Assembly: GCA_017421125.1 (NCBI GenBank)
Contig: JAFOMZ010000198.1
Coordinates: 1 to 37,983 of the forward strand
Direction of reading: 5' to 3'
DNA length: 37,983 nt
Source of the DNA: Solobacterium sp.
GTDB lineage: Bacteria > Bacillota_I > Bacilli_A > Erysipelotrichales > Erysipelotrichaceae
The notes below the pieces were generated by a model, which saw only the letters and a program-made list of their open reading frames with translations, did not search any database and was not told the origin of the DNA. Below, piece by piece: positions 30,770-37,983 of this stretch. Position 1 is the first letter of the stretch. Each line of letters begins with the position of its first letter. The translations under genes and the position numbers were made by a program.

Positions 30770-31707
30770 TGGAACATCAGAGCGTCATGCTGCATGAAAC
30801 GATCGATCTGCTGAATGTAAAGCCCGACGGGATCTACATTGACGGAACGCTCGGAAGAGGAGGACACTCGGGACTGCTCGCTTCGAAACTGGAGCACGGA
30901 CATCTCTACGGAATCGATCAGGATGATCAGGCACTGGCAGAATCCGCTGAAAGGCTGAAGGAATACAGTGACAGGATCACACTGATCAAAGGCAACTTCC
31001 GGGAAATGAAAGCGCTTTTAGAGCCATATGGTATCCATGAAGCAGACGGTATCATGATGGACCTGGGCGTCAGCTCACCGCAGTTCGATGACCCTGCAAG
31101 GGGCTTCAGCTACAGATTTGATTCCCGCCTTGATATGAGGATGGATCAGACACAGAAACTCGATGCATGGACGGTAGTCAATACATACAGTGCAAAAGAG
31201 TTATCTGATATATTCTTCCGCTACGGTGAAGAAAGAAATGCAGGACGGATCGCAAACGCGATCGTCAAAGCAAGAGAAAACGGACCGGTCGATACTACGT
31301 TCCAGCTGAACGACATCATCCGTTCCGCATTACCGGATAAAGTCCTTCGTAAAAAAGGACATCCTGCAAAGCAGACATACCAGGCGCTCAGGATTGAGGT
31401 CAATGATGAATTGTCCTCACTGAGGTCAGGACTACAGGATGCTGTGGATATGCTCGCCCCCAGCGGCAGGCTCGCAGTCATCACATTCCACTCGCTGGAA
31501 GACCGTATGGTCAAAAGCCTGTTCAGAGAATTGACTTCTGCTCCATTTGTGGAACCGAAAATTCCTGTTAAAGCTTCACAAATGGAGCAGGCCTCCTTTA
31601 CAGCAGTTACCAGAAAAGCAGTAACTGCCTCGGAAGAGGAACTGAACGTAAACCACAGATCGCACAGCGCGAAACTCAGAGTGATAGAAAGAAACAAGAA
31701 GGGGTAG
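30766..31707 (+). CDS. rsmH: 16S rRNA (cytosine(1402)-N(4))-methyltransferase
   Basis: A 313-residue SAM-dependent enzyme that N4-methylates C1402 in the ribosomal P site. The SAM-binding loop is DGTLGRGGHSGLLAS, followed by GIDQDDQAL and DGIMMDLGVSSPQFDDPARGF. The C-terminal half shows GHPAKQTYQALRIEVNDELS and VITFHSLEDRMVKSLFREL. Full length. The start overlaps the mraZ stop; ATG 30766 or 30769 are equally possible. Confidence 0.97.
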   Translation: MMEHQSVMLHETIDLLNVKPDGIYIDGTLGRGGHSGLLASKLEHGHLYGIDQDDQALAESAERLKEYSDRITLIKGNFREMKALLEPYGIHEADGIMMDLGVSSPQFDDPARGFSYRFDSRLDMRMDQTQKLDAWTVVNTYSAKELSDIFFRYGEERNAGRIANAIVKARENGPVDTTFQLNDIIRSALPDKVLRKKGHPAKQTYQALRIEVNDELSSLRSGLQDAVDMLAPSGRLAVITFHSLEDRMVKSLFRELTSAPFVEPKIPVKASQMEQASFTAVTRKAVTASEEELNVNHRSHSAKLRVIERNKKG

Positions 31708-31712
31708 GGGAA

Positions 31713-32030
31713 ATGACAAAACAAGCAAAGAAAAAGAACAAAAAAGGTGTAAAACTCGTTAATTTTACAGCAGTATTTTTTATCATCTCATGCACATTGT
31801 TCCTTGCAAGTTCATTATTTCTGCGTTCATACAACAATGCTCTGAGCACACAGAAACAGACTGTAGAAGCTAAGATCACGGAGATCCAGCTTGCCAACGC
31901 CGCTGCCAAAGTAGAGATCCAGACACTCTCGACCAGAGAAAGGATCGATACGATCGCTTCCGACAACGGACTGAAACTGCATCAGGACAACATTATCACG
32001 ATTACTACTTCTCAGGATAACGGAGAATAG
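31713..32030 (+). CDS. ftsL: Cell division protein FtsL-like
   Basis: A 105-residue bitopic protein: a short Lys-rich cytoplasmic tail, one transmembrane helix (NFTAVFFIISCTLFLASSLF, ~18-37), then an extracellular coiled coil (LSTQKQTVEAKITEIQLANA) ending in STRERIDTIASDNGLKL, typical of FtsL/DivIC proteins. Sequence conservation in this family is low, so the call depends on topology and position between rsmH and the division PBP. It would stabilise the FtsQLB-FtsWI septal complex. Confidence 0.88.
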   Translation: MTKQAKKKNKKGVKLVNFTAVFFIISCTLFLASSLFLRSYNNALSTQKQTVEAKITEIQLANAAAKVEIQTLSTRERIDTIASDNGLKLHQDNIITITTSQDNGE

Positions 32031-32031
32031 T

Positions 32032-34224
32032 ATGAGAAAGCGGGTCAGAATTGTCCGCATCCTATTCATCATGACATTAGCGGTAATGTTATTGCTTGCC
32101 TCTAATGTTTTTTTGGTATCTATCCGTAAAGTGCATCTTCGCTCCGGTACGGATCTGAGTGCGTATGCAAACAGCGCGAATACGGTTCATGAAACGCTCA
32201 AAGCAACACGAGGCAATATTTATGACCGCAACGGAACAGTGATCGCCCAGGACCGTCAGACATACAATATCGTATGCATTCTTTCACCTGACCGCCCGAC
32301 AGTAAACGGAAAGATCGTTTATGTACAGGATGTTGACGGTACCGCAAGGGCTCTGTCAAAGATCCTTGATGCGGACTATGATACATTGTATGGATACCTG
32401 AACCAGTACAATACAAGCGGCCTGTGGCAGACCGAGCTTGGTCCAGCAGGACGAAATCTTTCGAAGGCGACCATGGAAAAGATCCAGGATCTCGGCCTTC
32501 CCGGCATTGAATTTACGGACTCTATCCAGCGTGTCTATCCGCTCGGATCATTCGCCTCCAATCTGATCGGTTTTGCCCAGTCAGACGAAAACGGAACGAC
32601 CGTCGGCAAAATGGGAACCGAACTGTATCTTGACAGTTATCTTTCCGGTATAGATGGAAGCAGAACGTATCAGGCAGACTCAAACGGCTATATCCTTCCG
32701 GGTATGAGAGAAGAGACCGTCAGCCCCGTAAACGGCTATGATGTATACCTGACGATCGACCAGGATCTCCAGGAAGCCCTGGAAGATGCCTTCGTGAAAA
32801 CAACGGAACGCTTCGATCCGCTGCGTATCTGGGGTTCAGTCATGGATCTGGATACAGGCAAGATCCTTGCCTGGGGCCAGGCACCGTCTTTTGACCCGAA
32901 CCTCATGGATATTGCGGATTACAATAACTACGGTACACAGCTCCCTTATGAGCCGGGTTCCACTCTGAAATCATTTACCTGGGCTGCAGCGGTCGACTAT
33001 GGTGTCTATGACGGAGATGCTCTGGTATACGGCGGACCGTACTGCTACATATCAGACGAAAACAACAACCCGCTCCGCGTACAGGAAAGCAGATCATGCA
33101 TTTACAATGCAGGACGCGCAAACTACGGCATGACTACATACGACCACGGAATGATCTATTCCGCCAACACGATCGCCCTGGAGATCCAGAACAGTCTGAT
33201 CACACCTCAGATCCATCTCGATTACCTGAAAAAATTCGGATTCTTCCAGCCTGTCAACAGTGACGGACTTCCGGAAGAATCCGGCATACTGAACTTCACA
33301 TATGCGGCTGACCGTGCTTCGCTCTCATACGGACAGGGTTCGACAGTAACCATGCTGCAGCTGATGCAGGCATATTCAGCACTGTTTACAGACGGCACGA
33401 TGAAGAAGCCGTACTATGTTGAGTCGATCCGTGACCCGTACGATTCGAACCATATCATCTACCAGGCAGACACAAGGATCACCGGACAGCCTATCACTGA
33501 AGAAAGTGCAAAGGAAATGCAGAAGATCATGTGGAAGGTCGTCAACGATGATGAAGGTACTGCAAGATGGTACAGGATCCCTGACTGCGAACTCATGGGA
33601 AAGACCGGTACAACACAGGTCGCGATCAATGGAAGCTACGCATCAGGATATACGATCGTATCCCTGATGTGCGCACTTCCTGCCGATGATCCGCAGGTTA
33701 TGGTTTACTATGCGTTCGAAGCGGCGTATAATCCCAGCGCACACTATTATTCACAGGCACAACAGGATCTGCTCAGAACAGTTGCCCTGAAAATAGGTGT
33801 AACACAGGCCGAAGAGGAACCGCCGGCAGAAGAAACGACTGAAGAACCGGAAGAACCGGTGATCACCGAGATCGTAACAAATGAAATGCCGAATGTGATC
33901 AATCACTCACTGGCATACGCACATGAAAAGCTTGACTGGCTGAATACTGACCTGATCGTTCTTGGGTCAGGGGATACCGTGATCGACCAGTATCCAAGAA
34001 GCACCGCTATGGTAGCTACAGGCCAGAAGGTATTCCTACTGACCGACACAAACAGCTTCATCATGCCGGACATGACAGGATGGACAAGAAAAGACGTTAC
34101 AGCATTGTGGAGCGTTACGGAATTCGGCATACGAATGTCGGGAGAGGGCAGGGTAACAAGCCAGTCCGTCCCGGCAGGAACCATGGTCAACAGAGGAACA
34201 GACATCGAAGTTATATTTGAATAA
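32032..34224 (+). CDS. Division-specific penicillin-binding protein with two PASTA domains
   Basis: A 730-residue class B transpeptidase (PBP2B/FtsI/PBP2X type). An N-terminal signal anchor (ILFIMTLAVMLLLASNVFLV) is followed by the dimerisation domain (TRGNIYDRNGTVIAQDRQTY). The transpeptidase has SxxK at Ser310 (EPGSTLKSF), SxN at Ser377 (YSANTIALE) and KTG at Lys524 (GKTGTTQV). An acidic Glu/Pro-rich linker (~602-622) separates it from two PASTA domains (~625-730, starting MPNVINHSLA and MPDMTGWTRK). It crosslinks septal peptidoglycan. The gene starts 1 base after the ftsL stop. Confidence 0.96.
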   Translation: MRKRVRIVRILFIMTLAVMLLLASNVFLVSIRKVHLRSGTDLSAYANSANTVHETLKATRGNIYDRNGTVIAQDRQTYNIVCILSPDRPTVNGKIVYVQDVDGTARALSKILDADYDTLYGYLNQYNTSGLWQTELGPAGRNLSKATMEKIQDLGLPGIEFTDSIQRVYPLGSFASNLIGFAQSDENGTTVGKMGTELYLDSYLSGIDGSRTYQADSNGYILPGMREETVSPVNGYDVYLTIDQDLQEALEDAFVKTTERFDPLRIWGSVMDLDTGKILAWGQAPSFDPNLMDIADYNNYGTQLPYEPGSTLKSFTWAAAVDYGVYDGDALVYGGPYCYISDENNNPLRVQESRSCIYNAGRANYGMTTYDHGMIYSANTIALEIQNSLITPQIHLDYLKKFGFFQPVNSDGLPEESGILNFTYAADRASLSYGQGSTVTMLQLMQAYSALFTDGTMKKPYYVESIRDPYDSNHIIYQADTRITGQPITEESAKEMQKIMWKVVNDDEGTARWYRIPDCELMGKTGTTQVAINGSYASGYTIVSLMCALPADDPQVMVYYAFEAAYNPSAHYYSQAQQDLLRTVALKIGVTQAEEEPPAEETTEEPEEPVITEIVTNEMPNVINHSLAYAHEKLDWLNTDLIVLGSGDTVIDQYPRSTAMVATGQKVFLLTDTNSFIMPDMTGWTRKDVTALWSVTEFGIRMSGEGRVTSQSVPAGTMVNRGTDIEVIFE

Positions 34225-34237
34225 AGGGGTGGAAGAT

Positions 34238-35203
34238 ATGGCAGTTGAAATTCTGATCGCATTTGTAATAAGTCTGGCAGCTGTTGTATATCTGATGCCG
34301 AAATGGATCAGTTATCTGAAGATTCTGAGTTTCAATCAGAACGTCAGTGAATACAGCCTGCAGGAATACAAGGAGAAGGCAAAGACACCGATCATGGGCG
34401 GCGTACTGTTTATCGTCGTACCGGTGATCGTAACGATCATTGAGACACTGCTCCTTCGTCAGTTCAGGGTCGACACAGCGATCATCCTGATCGTATTCGC
34501 CGGCTATGGCCTGATCGGATTCATTGATGATTACCTGATCGTCGTCAAGAAAAACAATGACGGACTGAAACCCGGCCTGAAGTTTCTGATGCAGCTGGCA
34601 CTGGCAGTCATATTCTTCTGGCTCTACAGAAGCCATGCTGTTCTGGACGTCAGGATCCCGTTCCTGAATAAAACAGTATACTTCGGCGCACTGTACGGTC
34701 TGCTGATCCTGTTCATGTTCACAGGCTCAAGCAACGCAGTCAACCTGACGGACGGTATGGACGGTCTGGCAGCAGGGTGCACGGTATTCGCACTCATCCC
34801 GTATCTTGTCTTCGGCATCATGCAGGGTAATCACGGCGCAGTCATATTCATCGCATCACTGCTCGGCGCACTGTTCGGATACCTGAAGTACAATATCAAG
34901 CCGGCAAAGATCTTTATGGGTGATACAGGTTCCCTGGCCCTGGGTGCCGCACTGGCAGCCCTGGCAATGGTTGAAAAACAGGAGTTGACACTGATCCTTG
35001 CGGGAGGCGTGTTCGTAATAGAAACACTGTGCGTTCTGATCCAGCAGATCTCCGTCAGAACGATACATAAAAAGGTCTTCATCTATACCCCGATCCATTA
35101 CGCATTTGTCCTGAAGGGTATGGGTGAGAACCAGGTCGTACATATGCTGTGGGCATGTGCTGCGGTATTTGCAGTCCTGGGATTGATCACAGGTCTGCGC
35201 TGA
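34238..35203 (+). CDS. mraY: Phospho-N-acetylmuramoyl-pentapeptide-transferase
   Basis: A 321-residue integral membrane enzyme with ~10 helices that makes lipid I from UDP-MurNAc-pentapeptide and undecaprenyl phosphate. Motifs: KAKTPIMGGVLF, GLIGFIDDYLIVV with the metal-binding Asp pair, SSNAVNLTDGMDGLAAGCT, KIFMGDTGSLALGAALA and YTPIHYAFVLKGMGE near the C-terminus. The start is the ATG at 34238 after AAAGGGGTGG; the earlier in-frame start at 34217 lies inside the PBP gene. It is the last gene of the cluster here. murD, ftsW and murG, which commonly follow, are absent. Confidence 0.96.
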   Translation: MAVEILIAFVISLAAVVYLMPKWISYLKILSFNQNVSEYSLQEYKEKAKTPIMGGVLFIVVPVIVTIIETLLLRQFRVDTAIILIVFAGYGLIGFIDDYLIVVKKNNDGLKPGLKFLMQLALAVIFFWLYRSHAVLDVRIPFLNKTVYFGALYGLLILFMFTGSSNAVNLTDGMDGLAAGCTVFALIPYLVFGIMQGNHGAVIFIASLLGALFGYLKYNIKPAKIFMGDTGSLALGAALAALAMVEKQELTLILAGGVFVIETLCVLIQQISVRTIHKKVFIYTPIHYAFVLKGMGENQVVHMLWACAAVFAVLGLITGLR

Positions 35204-35227
35204 TCAGCTGAACATTATAGTAATGAT

Positions 35228-35268
35228 AAATAACAGAGATATGATCAAAATATTTCTGTTATTTTTTT
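35228..35268 (+). terminator. Terminator of the mraZ-mraY operon
   Basis: AAATAACAG (35228-35236) pairs with CTGTTATTT (35256-35264), with an inner AGATAT/ATATTT stem, then a T run. Confidence 0.9.
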
Positions 35269-35822
35269 GTGGAACTGCCCGTAACCGTACCGTATATATA
35301 AGTGTCAGACATAAAGCGTGTCCGGCACTGAGGAGGTATGATCATGAGCGGATCAAAGTTCATCAATTGCGTTTTCACCTGACTGACGAACTGTGTATCA
35401 AAGACCGGTCATTGTTTTGATGAATGAAACGATCATCAGAATGTTCAGCCGCAGATGAAAACCAAATCCCCGGCAGGAACAGTAAACTGATGGTATTTCA
35501 TATCAGTTCCCGCCAAAGAACAACAGACTGAAAAAGATCACCATACATGAATCGGATCTGAATACATCAGCAGAGATCAAACAACAGGATCAGAACTGTT
35601 TAATACAAGTAATTACCCGGCTGACAATACGGTGTGTTTCCATCGGAATCGGTCAGCTGCAGCTTCTCAAGCCTGCGGAGACAGCTCTGACGGGCATTGC
35701 CCCAGGCGGTGCAGTTATCTGTCGTTGAAGCAGGAAATAAAGTTTTGCGGGGAATGTGTTGGATCACAGCCTGTGACAGAGGTTTTTCCGCAAATATTTT
35801 AGACATACGCATCTCTTTTCAT
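35269..35822. other. Gene-poor stretch between mraY and thrS
   Basis: No convincing gene. Seen: a hairpin (35301-35329) just before AGGAGG, then ATG at 35344 opening a 12-codon frame (MSGSKFINCVFT, 35344-35382); and a hairpin with AACTGAT (35485-35491) and ATCAGTT (35502-35508) plus outer GGC/GCC. A leftward 70-codon frame (35812-35600) has AAGAG before its ATG but no recognisable family. The stretch may hold a small RNA, a tiny gene or the decayed remains of one. Confidence 0.4.
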
Positions 35823-35850
35823 TGCTTTTGCGGTTTGTTTGCGTTAATAT
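35823..35850 (+). promoter_or_regulatory. Possible thrS promoter
   Basis: TTGCTT (35823-35828), a 16-base spacer and TAATAT (35845-35850), just upstream of the T-box leader. Confidence 0.45.
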
Positions 35851-35869
35851 TCATACAAAGCTTTGATCA

Positions 35870-36059
35870 GGACACGTTTCCCTGATAGTTTCTGCCCAGA
35901 GAACAGACGGCCGGTGCGAGTCTGTCAGAACGTTTCGGAAATACTACCTGTGAGCTGCGCCCGAAAGGGACCGCCGTAAACCGCGTTAAGGATCAGAGGC
36001 AGCGTATGCTGTGAAAAAAGGTGGTACCACGAGTCTTCGTCCTTTGGCGGGACTTTTTC
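35870..36059 (+). promoter_or_regulatory. Threonyl T-box riboswitch leader of thrS
   Basis: Stem I shows the AGAGAA and GGCCGGTGCGAG elements and the specifier region ACTACCTGTGAGC, with ACC (35946-35948) as a Thr codon. The T-box core AAAGGTGGTACCACG (36017-36031) contains UGGU, which pairs with the uncharged tRNA 3' end. The terminator follows: AGTCTTCGTC, loop, GGCGGGACT and a T run (36032-36058), with one bulge. Uncharged tRNA-Thr would stabilise the antiterminator and allow thrS transcription. The 5' boundary is approximate. Confidence 0.92.
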
Positions 36060-36082
36060 TTTATTATGGGAGGAATGGAAAA

Positions 36083-37837
36083 ATGAGAGACTTTTTAAAC
36101 GAAGAAGAACTGCACATGTTGAATCACTCCTGCGCCCATGTCATGGCTCAGGCAGTGAAGCATCTCTGGCCACAGGCTAAGTTCTGGGTCGGACCGGTCG
36201 TCGAAGAGGGATTCTATTATGATATGGATCTCGGCGACGTCACACTGAACGATTCCGATCTCGACAAGATCGAGAAGGAAATGAAGAAGGTCTGCAAAGA
36301 CGGCAAAAAGATCGTCAGACATGAGATTTCAAAAGAAGAGGCGCTCGCACAGTTTGCGGATGACCCTTACAAAGTAGACCTGATCAGCCGTATGGAAGAC
36401 GGCGTACAGATCTCCATGTACACACAGGGTGATTTCACGGACCTCTGCCGCGGACCTCATGTAGATAATACAAAGCTCTGCAAAAACTTCAAACTGATCA
36501 AACATTCCGGCGCTTACTGGAAGGGCGATAAGAACAACAAAGTACTGCAGCGTGTATACGGTGTATGCTTCCCGACAGCAGAAGAACTGGAAGAACACCT
36601 CCAGTTCCTGGAAGACGCAAAACAGAGAGACCACAGAAAGCTCGGCAAGGAGCTTCAGATGTTCATGTTCTCCGATACAGTTGGTAGCGGTCTTCCGATG
36701 TGGCTGCCCAACGGCTTCACTGTCAGACGCCTGCTGTCCGATTACATCATGGACAAGGAACTGCAGCAGGGATATGTACATGTCATGACCCCGTCAGTCG
36801 TTTCCACAAAGCTCTATAAGATCTCCGGACACCTGGCACACTATAAGGATGATATGTTCCCGATCATGGAGCGCGACAATGAAGAATTCTGCCTGCGTCC
36901 GATGAACTGCCCCGAGCACATGATCATGTACAGAAGCAGGCTCCATTCCTACCGTGATCTGCCGGTACGCATCGCCGAGATCGCAAACGACTTCCGCTTC
37001 GAAGCCAGCGGTGCCCTGACAGGTATCGAACGTTCCCGCGCATTTACACAGAACGATTCCCATATCTTCTGCCGTCCCGACCAGATCGCGGATGAGATCA
37101 AGAATGTTACCAAACTGATCCTTGATGTATATCATGACTTCGGTTTCGGTGAATATCAGTTCCGTCTCTCACTGAGAGATCCCGGAAATACGGAAAAGTA
37201 TTTCGGAAACGATGAACTCTGGGAAAAGAGCGAAGCACAGCTCAGAGAAGTCCTGAAGGAAATGAATGTTCCGTTCTATGAAGCACTTGGTGAAGCAGCA
37301 TTCTACGGACCGAAGATCGACGTCCAGGTCAAGAGCGCGATCGGACATGATGTAACACTGTCCACGATCCAGCTTGACTACCAGCTGCCCGAAAGATTCG
37401 AACTGGAATATGTCGACAGCGACGGCCAGAAGAAACGCCCTGTCGTTATCCATAGAGCGATCCTCGGATCCATCGACCGCTTCGTAGCCTTCCTGCTGGA
37501 AGAAACAAAGGGTATCTTCCCGACATGGCTGGCACCTACACAGGTCCACCTGATCCCCGTCAGCATCGAAGCACATGACGACTATGCACAGAAAGTCGCG
37601 CTTGATCTCATAAAAGCAGGCTTCCGCGTACATAACGACAACAGAAACGAAAAACTCGGTTACCGTATCAGGGAAGCGCAGACAAACAAGATCCCGTATT
37701 CCCTCGTGCTCGGTGACAAGGAAAAGGAAAACAACACTGTCACTTACCGTAAATACGGACAGAAAGAACAGATCACGGTAACAGAGGACGAGTTTATCAC
37801 ACTCCTGAAGGAGATCTGTGAAAATCATTCACTGTAA
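36083..37837 (+). CDS. thrS: Threonyl-tRNA synthetase lacking the TGS domain
   Basis: A 584-residue class II synthetase. It begins directly with the editing domain (HMLNHSCAHVMAQAVKHLWP, with the HxxxH pair; CxxxH as DLCRGPH). The usual ~60-residue TGS domain is absent; full ThrRS has ~640. The catalytic core shows motif 1-like MWLPNGFTVRRLL, YKDDMFPIMERDNEEFCLRPMNCPEH with the zinc-ligand Cys, motif 2 in IAEIANDFRFEASGALTGIERSRAF, and motif 3 in HRAILGSIDRFVAFLLEE. The anticodon-binding domain follows (APTQVHLIPVS onward). The start at 36083 follows GGGAGG; the open frame further upstream lies in the T-box. Regulation is by the leader. Confidence 0.95.
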   Translation: MRDFLNEEELHMLNHSCAHVMAQAVKHLWPQAKFWVGPVVEEGFYYDMDLGDVTLNDSDLDKIEKEMKKVCKDGKKIVRHEISKEEALAQFADDPYKVDLISRMEDGVQISMYTQGDFTDLCRGPHVDNTKLCKNFKLIKHSGAYWKGDKNNKVLQRVYGVCFPTAEELEEHLQFLEDAKQRDHRKLGKELQMFMFSDTVGSGLPMWLPNGFTVRRLLSDYIMDKELQQGYVHVMTPSVVSTKLYKISGHLAHYKDDMFPIMERDNEEFCLRPMNCPEHMIMYRSRLHSYRDLPVRIAEIANDFRFEASGALTGIERSRAFTQNDSHIFCRPDQIADEIKNVTKLILDVYHDFGFGEYQFRLSLRDPGNTEKYFGNDELWEKSEAQLREVLKEMNVPFYEALGEAAFYGPKIDVQVKSAIGHDVTLSTIQLDYQLPERFELEYVDSDGQKKRPVVIHRAILGSIDRFVAFLLEETKGIFPTWLAPTQVHLIPVSIEAHDDYAQKVALDLIKAGFRVHNDNRNEKLGYRIREAQTNKIPYSLVLGDKEKENNTVTYRKYGQKEQITVTEDEFITLLKEICENHSL

Positions 37838-37883
37838 TTGTGGAAAAGTGCTTCAGGAATTTGTATTGGAAAAGCGATGATTC

Positions 37884-37892
37884 TGCTATAAT
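37884..37892 (+). promoter_or_regulatory. Extended -10 promoter of the last gene
   Basis: TGCTATAAT, consensus extended -10. A TTGTAT lies 20 bases upstream, too far for a usual -35. Confidence 0.6.
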
Positions 37893-37915
37893 ATACAAGT
37901 TACCGGGAGAAAAAG

Positions 37916-37983
37916 ATGGGAAGCGAGCGTTTTAATGTGAATCACATTCAGGTGCAGATGGCAATGGTGATCAAACTGCAGTC
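37916..37983 (+). CDS. Start of an unidentified gene (partial)
   Basis: ATG at 37916, 7 bases after GGGAG, opens a frame that runs off the window (MGSERFNVNHIQVQMAMVIK and beyond). The promoter directly upstream supports a real gene. Twenty-two residues are not enough to name the product. Confidence 0.6.
   Translation, partial: MGSERFNVNHIQVQMAMVIKLQ

Noticed and set aside
35223..35420. A 65-codon plus-strand frame after mraY
   Set aside because: It runs through the mraY terminator stem and has no ribosome site at its start.
35600..35812. A 70-codon minus-strand frame in the mraY-thrS gap
   Set aside because: It has a weak AAGAG before the ATG but no recognisable family and an unconvincing composition. 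Kept only as a remark in the gap entry.
1..37983. Mobile elements, CRISPR arrays or tRNA genes
   Set aside because: No transposase or integrase frames, no regularly spaced repeats and no tRNA cloverleaf were seen. The paralogous DUF62 genes are diverged duplicates, not repeats at the DNA level.

Overview
The window looks like chromosomal DNA from a low-to-mid G+C Firmicute, most likely of the Erysipelotrichia type. Evidence: a threonyl T-box leader, a PASTA-tailed division PBP inside an mraZ-rsmH-ftsL-ftsI-mraY cluster, TmcAL, a DUF1836 protein, long-form HPF, dedicated ECF transporter genes, and a small protein resembling the MG284/MPN403 family. That taxonomic placement is inference. TGA is a normal stop. 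I see no insertion sequence, prophage, CRISPR array, tRNA or rRNA.

Layout. 1-9.5 kb: the start of an unidentified minus-strand gene, hpf, a COG2509-like flavoprotein with a histidine phosphatase, a membrane protein, a small conserved protein, an acyl carrier protein directly upstream of ptsI, an Alg14/Alg13-like two-subunit glycosyltransferase, a DUF1836 regulator, a TrhA/hemolysin III protein and a metallophosphatase. 9.6-13.7 kb: a membrane-anchored SGNH-like protein lacking its usual His, a split transketolase and a YebC-family protein. 13.7-16.2 kb: an operon of two polytopic membrane proteins (DUF5058 plus partner) and an ATC-hydrolase-like enzyme behind a structured leader. 16.3-19.8 kb: a single-pass membrane protein, an FHA-like/ABC ATPase and an ABCG-type permease. 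19.8-22.7 kb: tmcAL, an alpha/beta hydrolase and yceD-rpmF. The small rpmF gene is real.

22.8-30.1 kb holds the most unusual locus: a complete ECF importer (S component, double ATPase, EcfT) in line with four genes of the SAM hydroxide adenosyltransferase (DUF62) family. The first encodes a tandem fusion whose second half has lost the catalytic triad but keeps a C-terminal domain. The last encodes only an N-terminal domain with the triad intact. Active sites in this fold form between the N domain of one subunit and the C domain of the next, so the set looks like a subfunctionalised heteromeric enzyme attached to a dedicated transporter.

30.3-35.2 kb is a shortened dcw cluster with MraZ boxes. 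It is followed by about 550 bases without a convincing gene, then a T-box controlled thrS whose product lacks the N-terminal TGS domain, and the first codons of one more gene. Extended -10 promoters of the form TGNTATAAT recur across the window. Twice, the rightward terminator of a convergent gene pair lies inside the coding end of the opposing gene.
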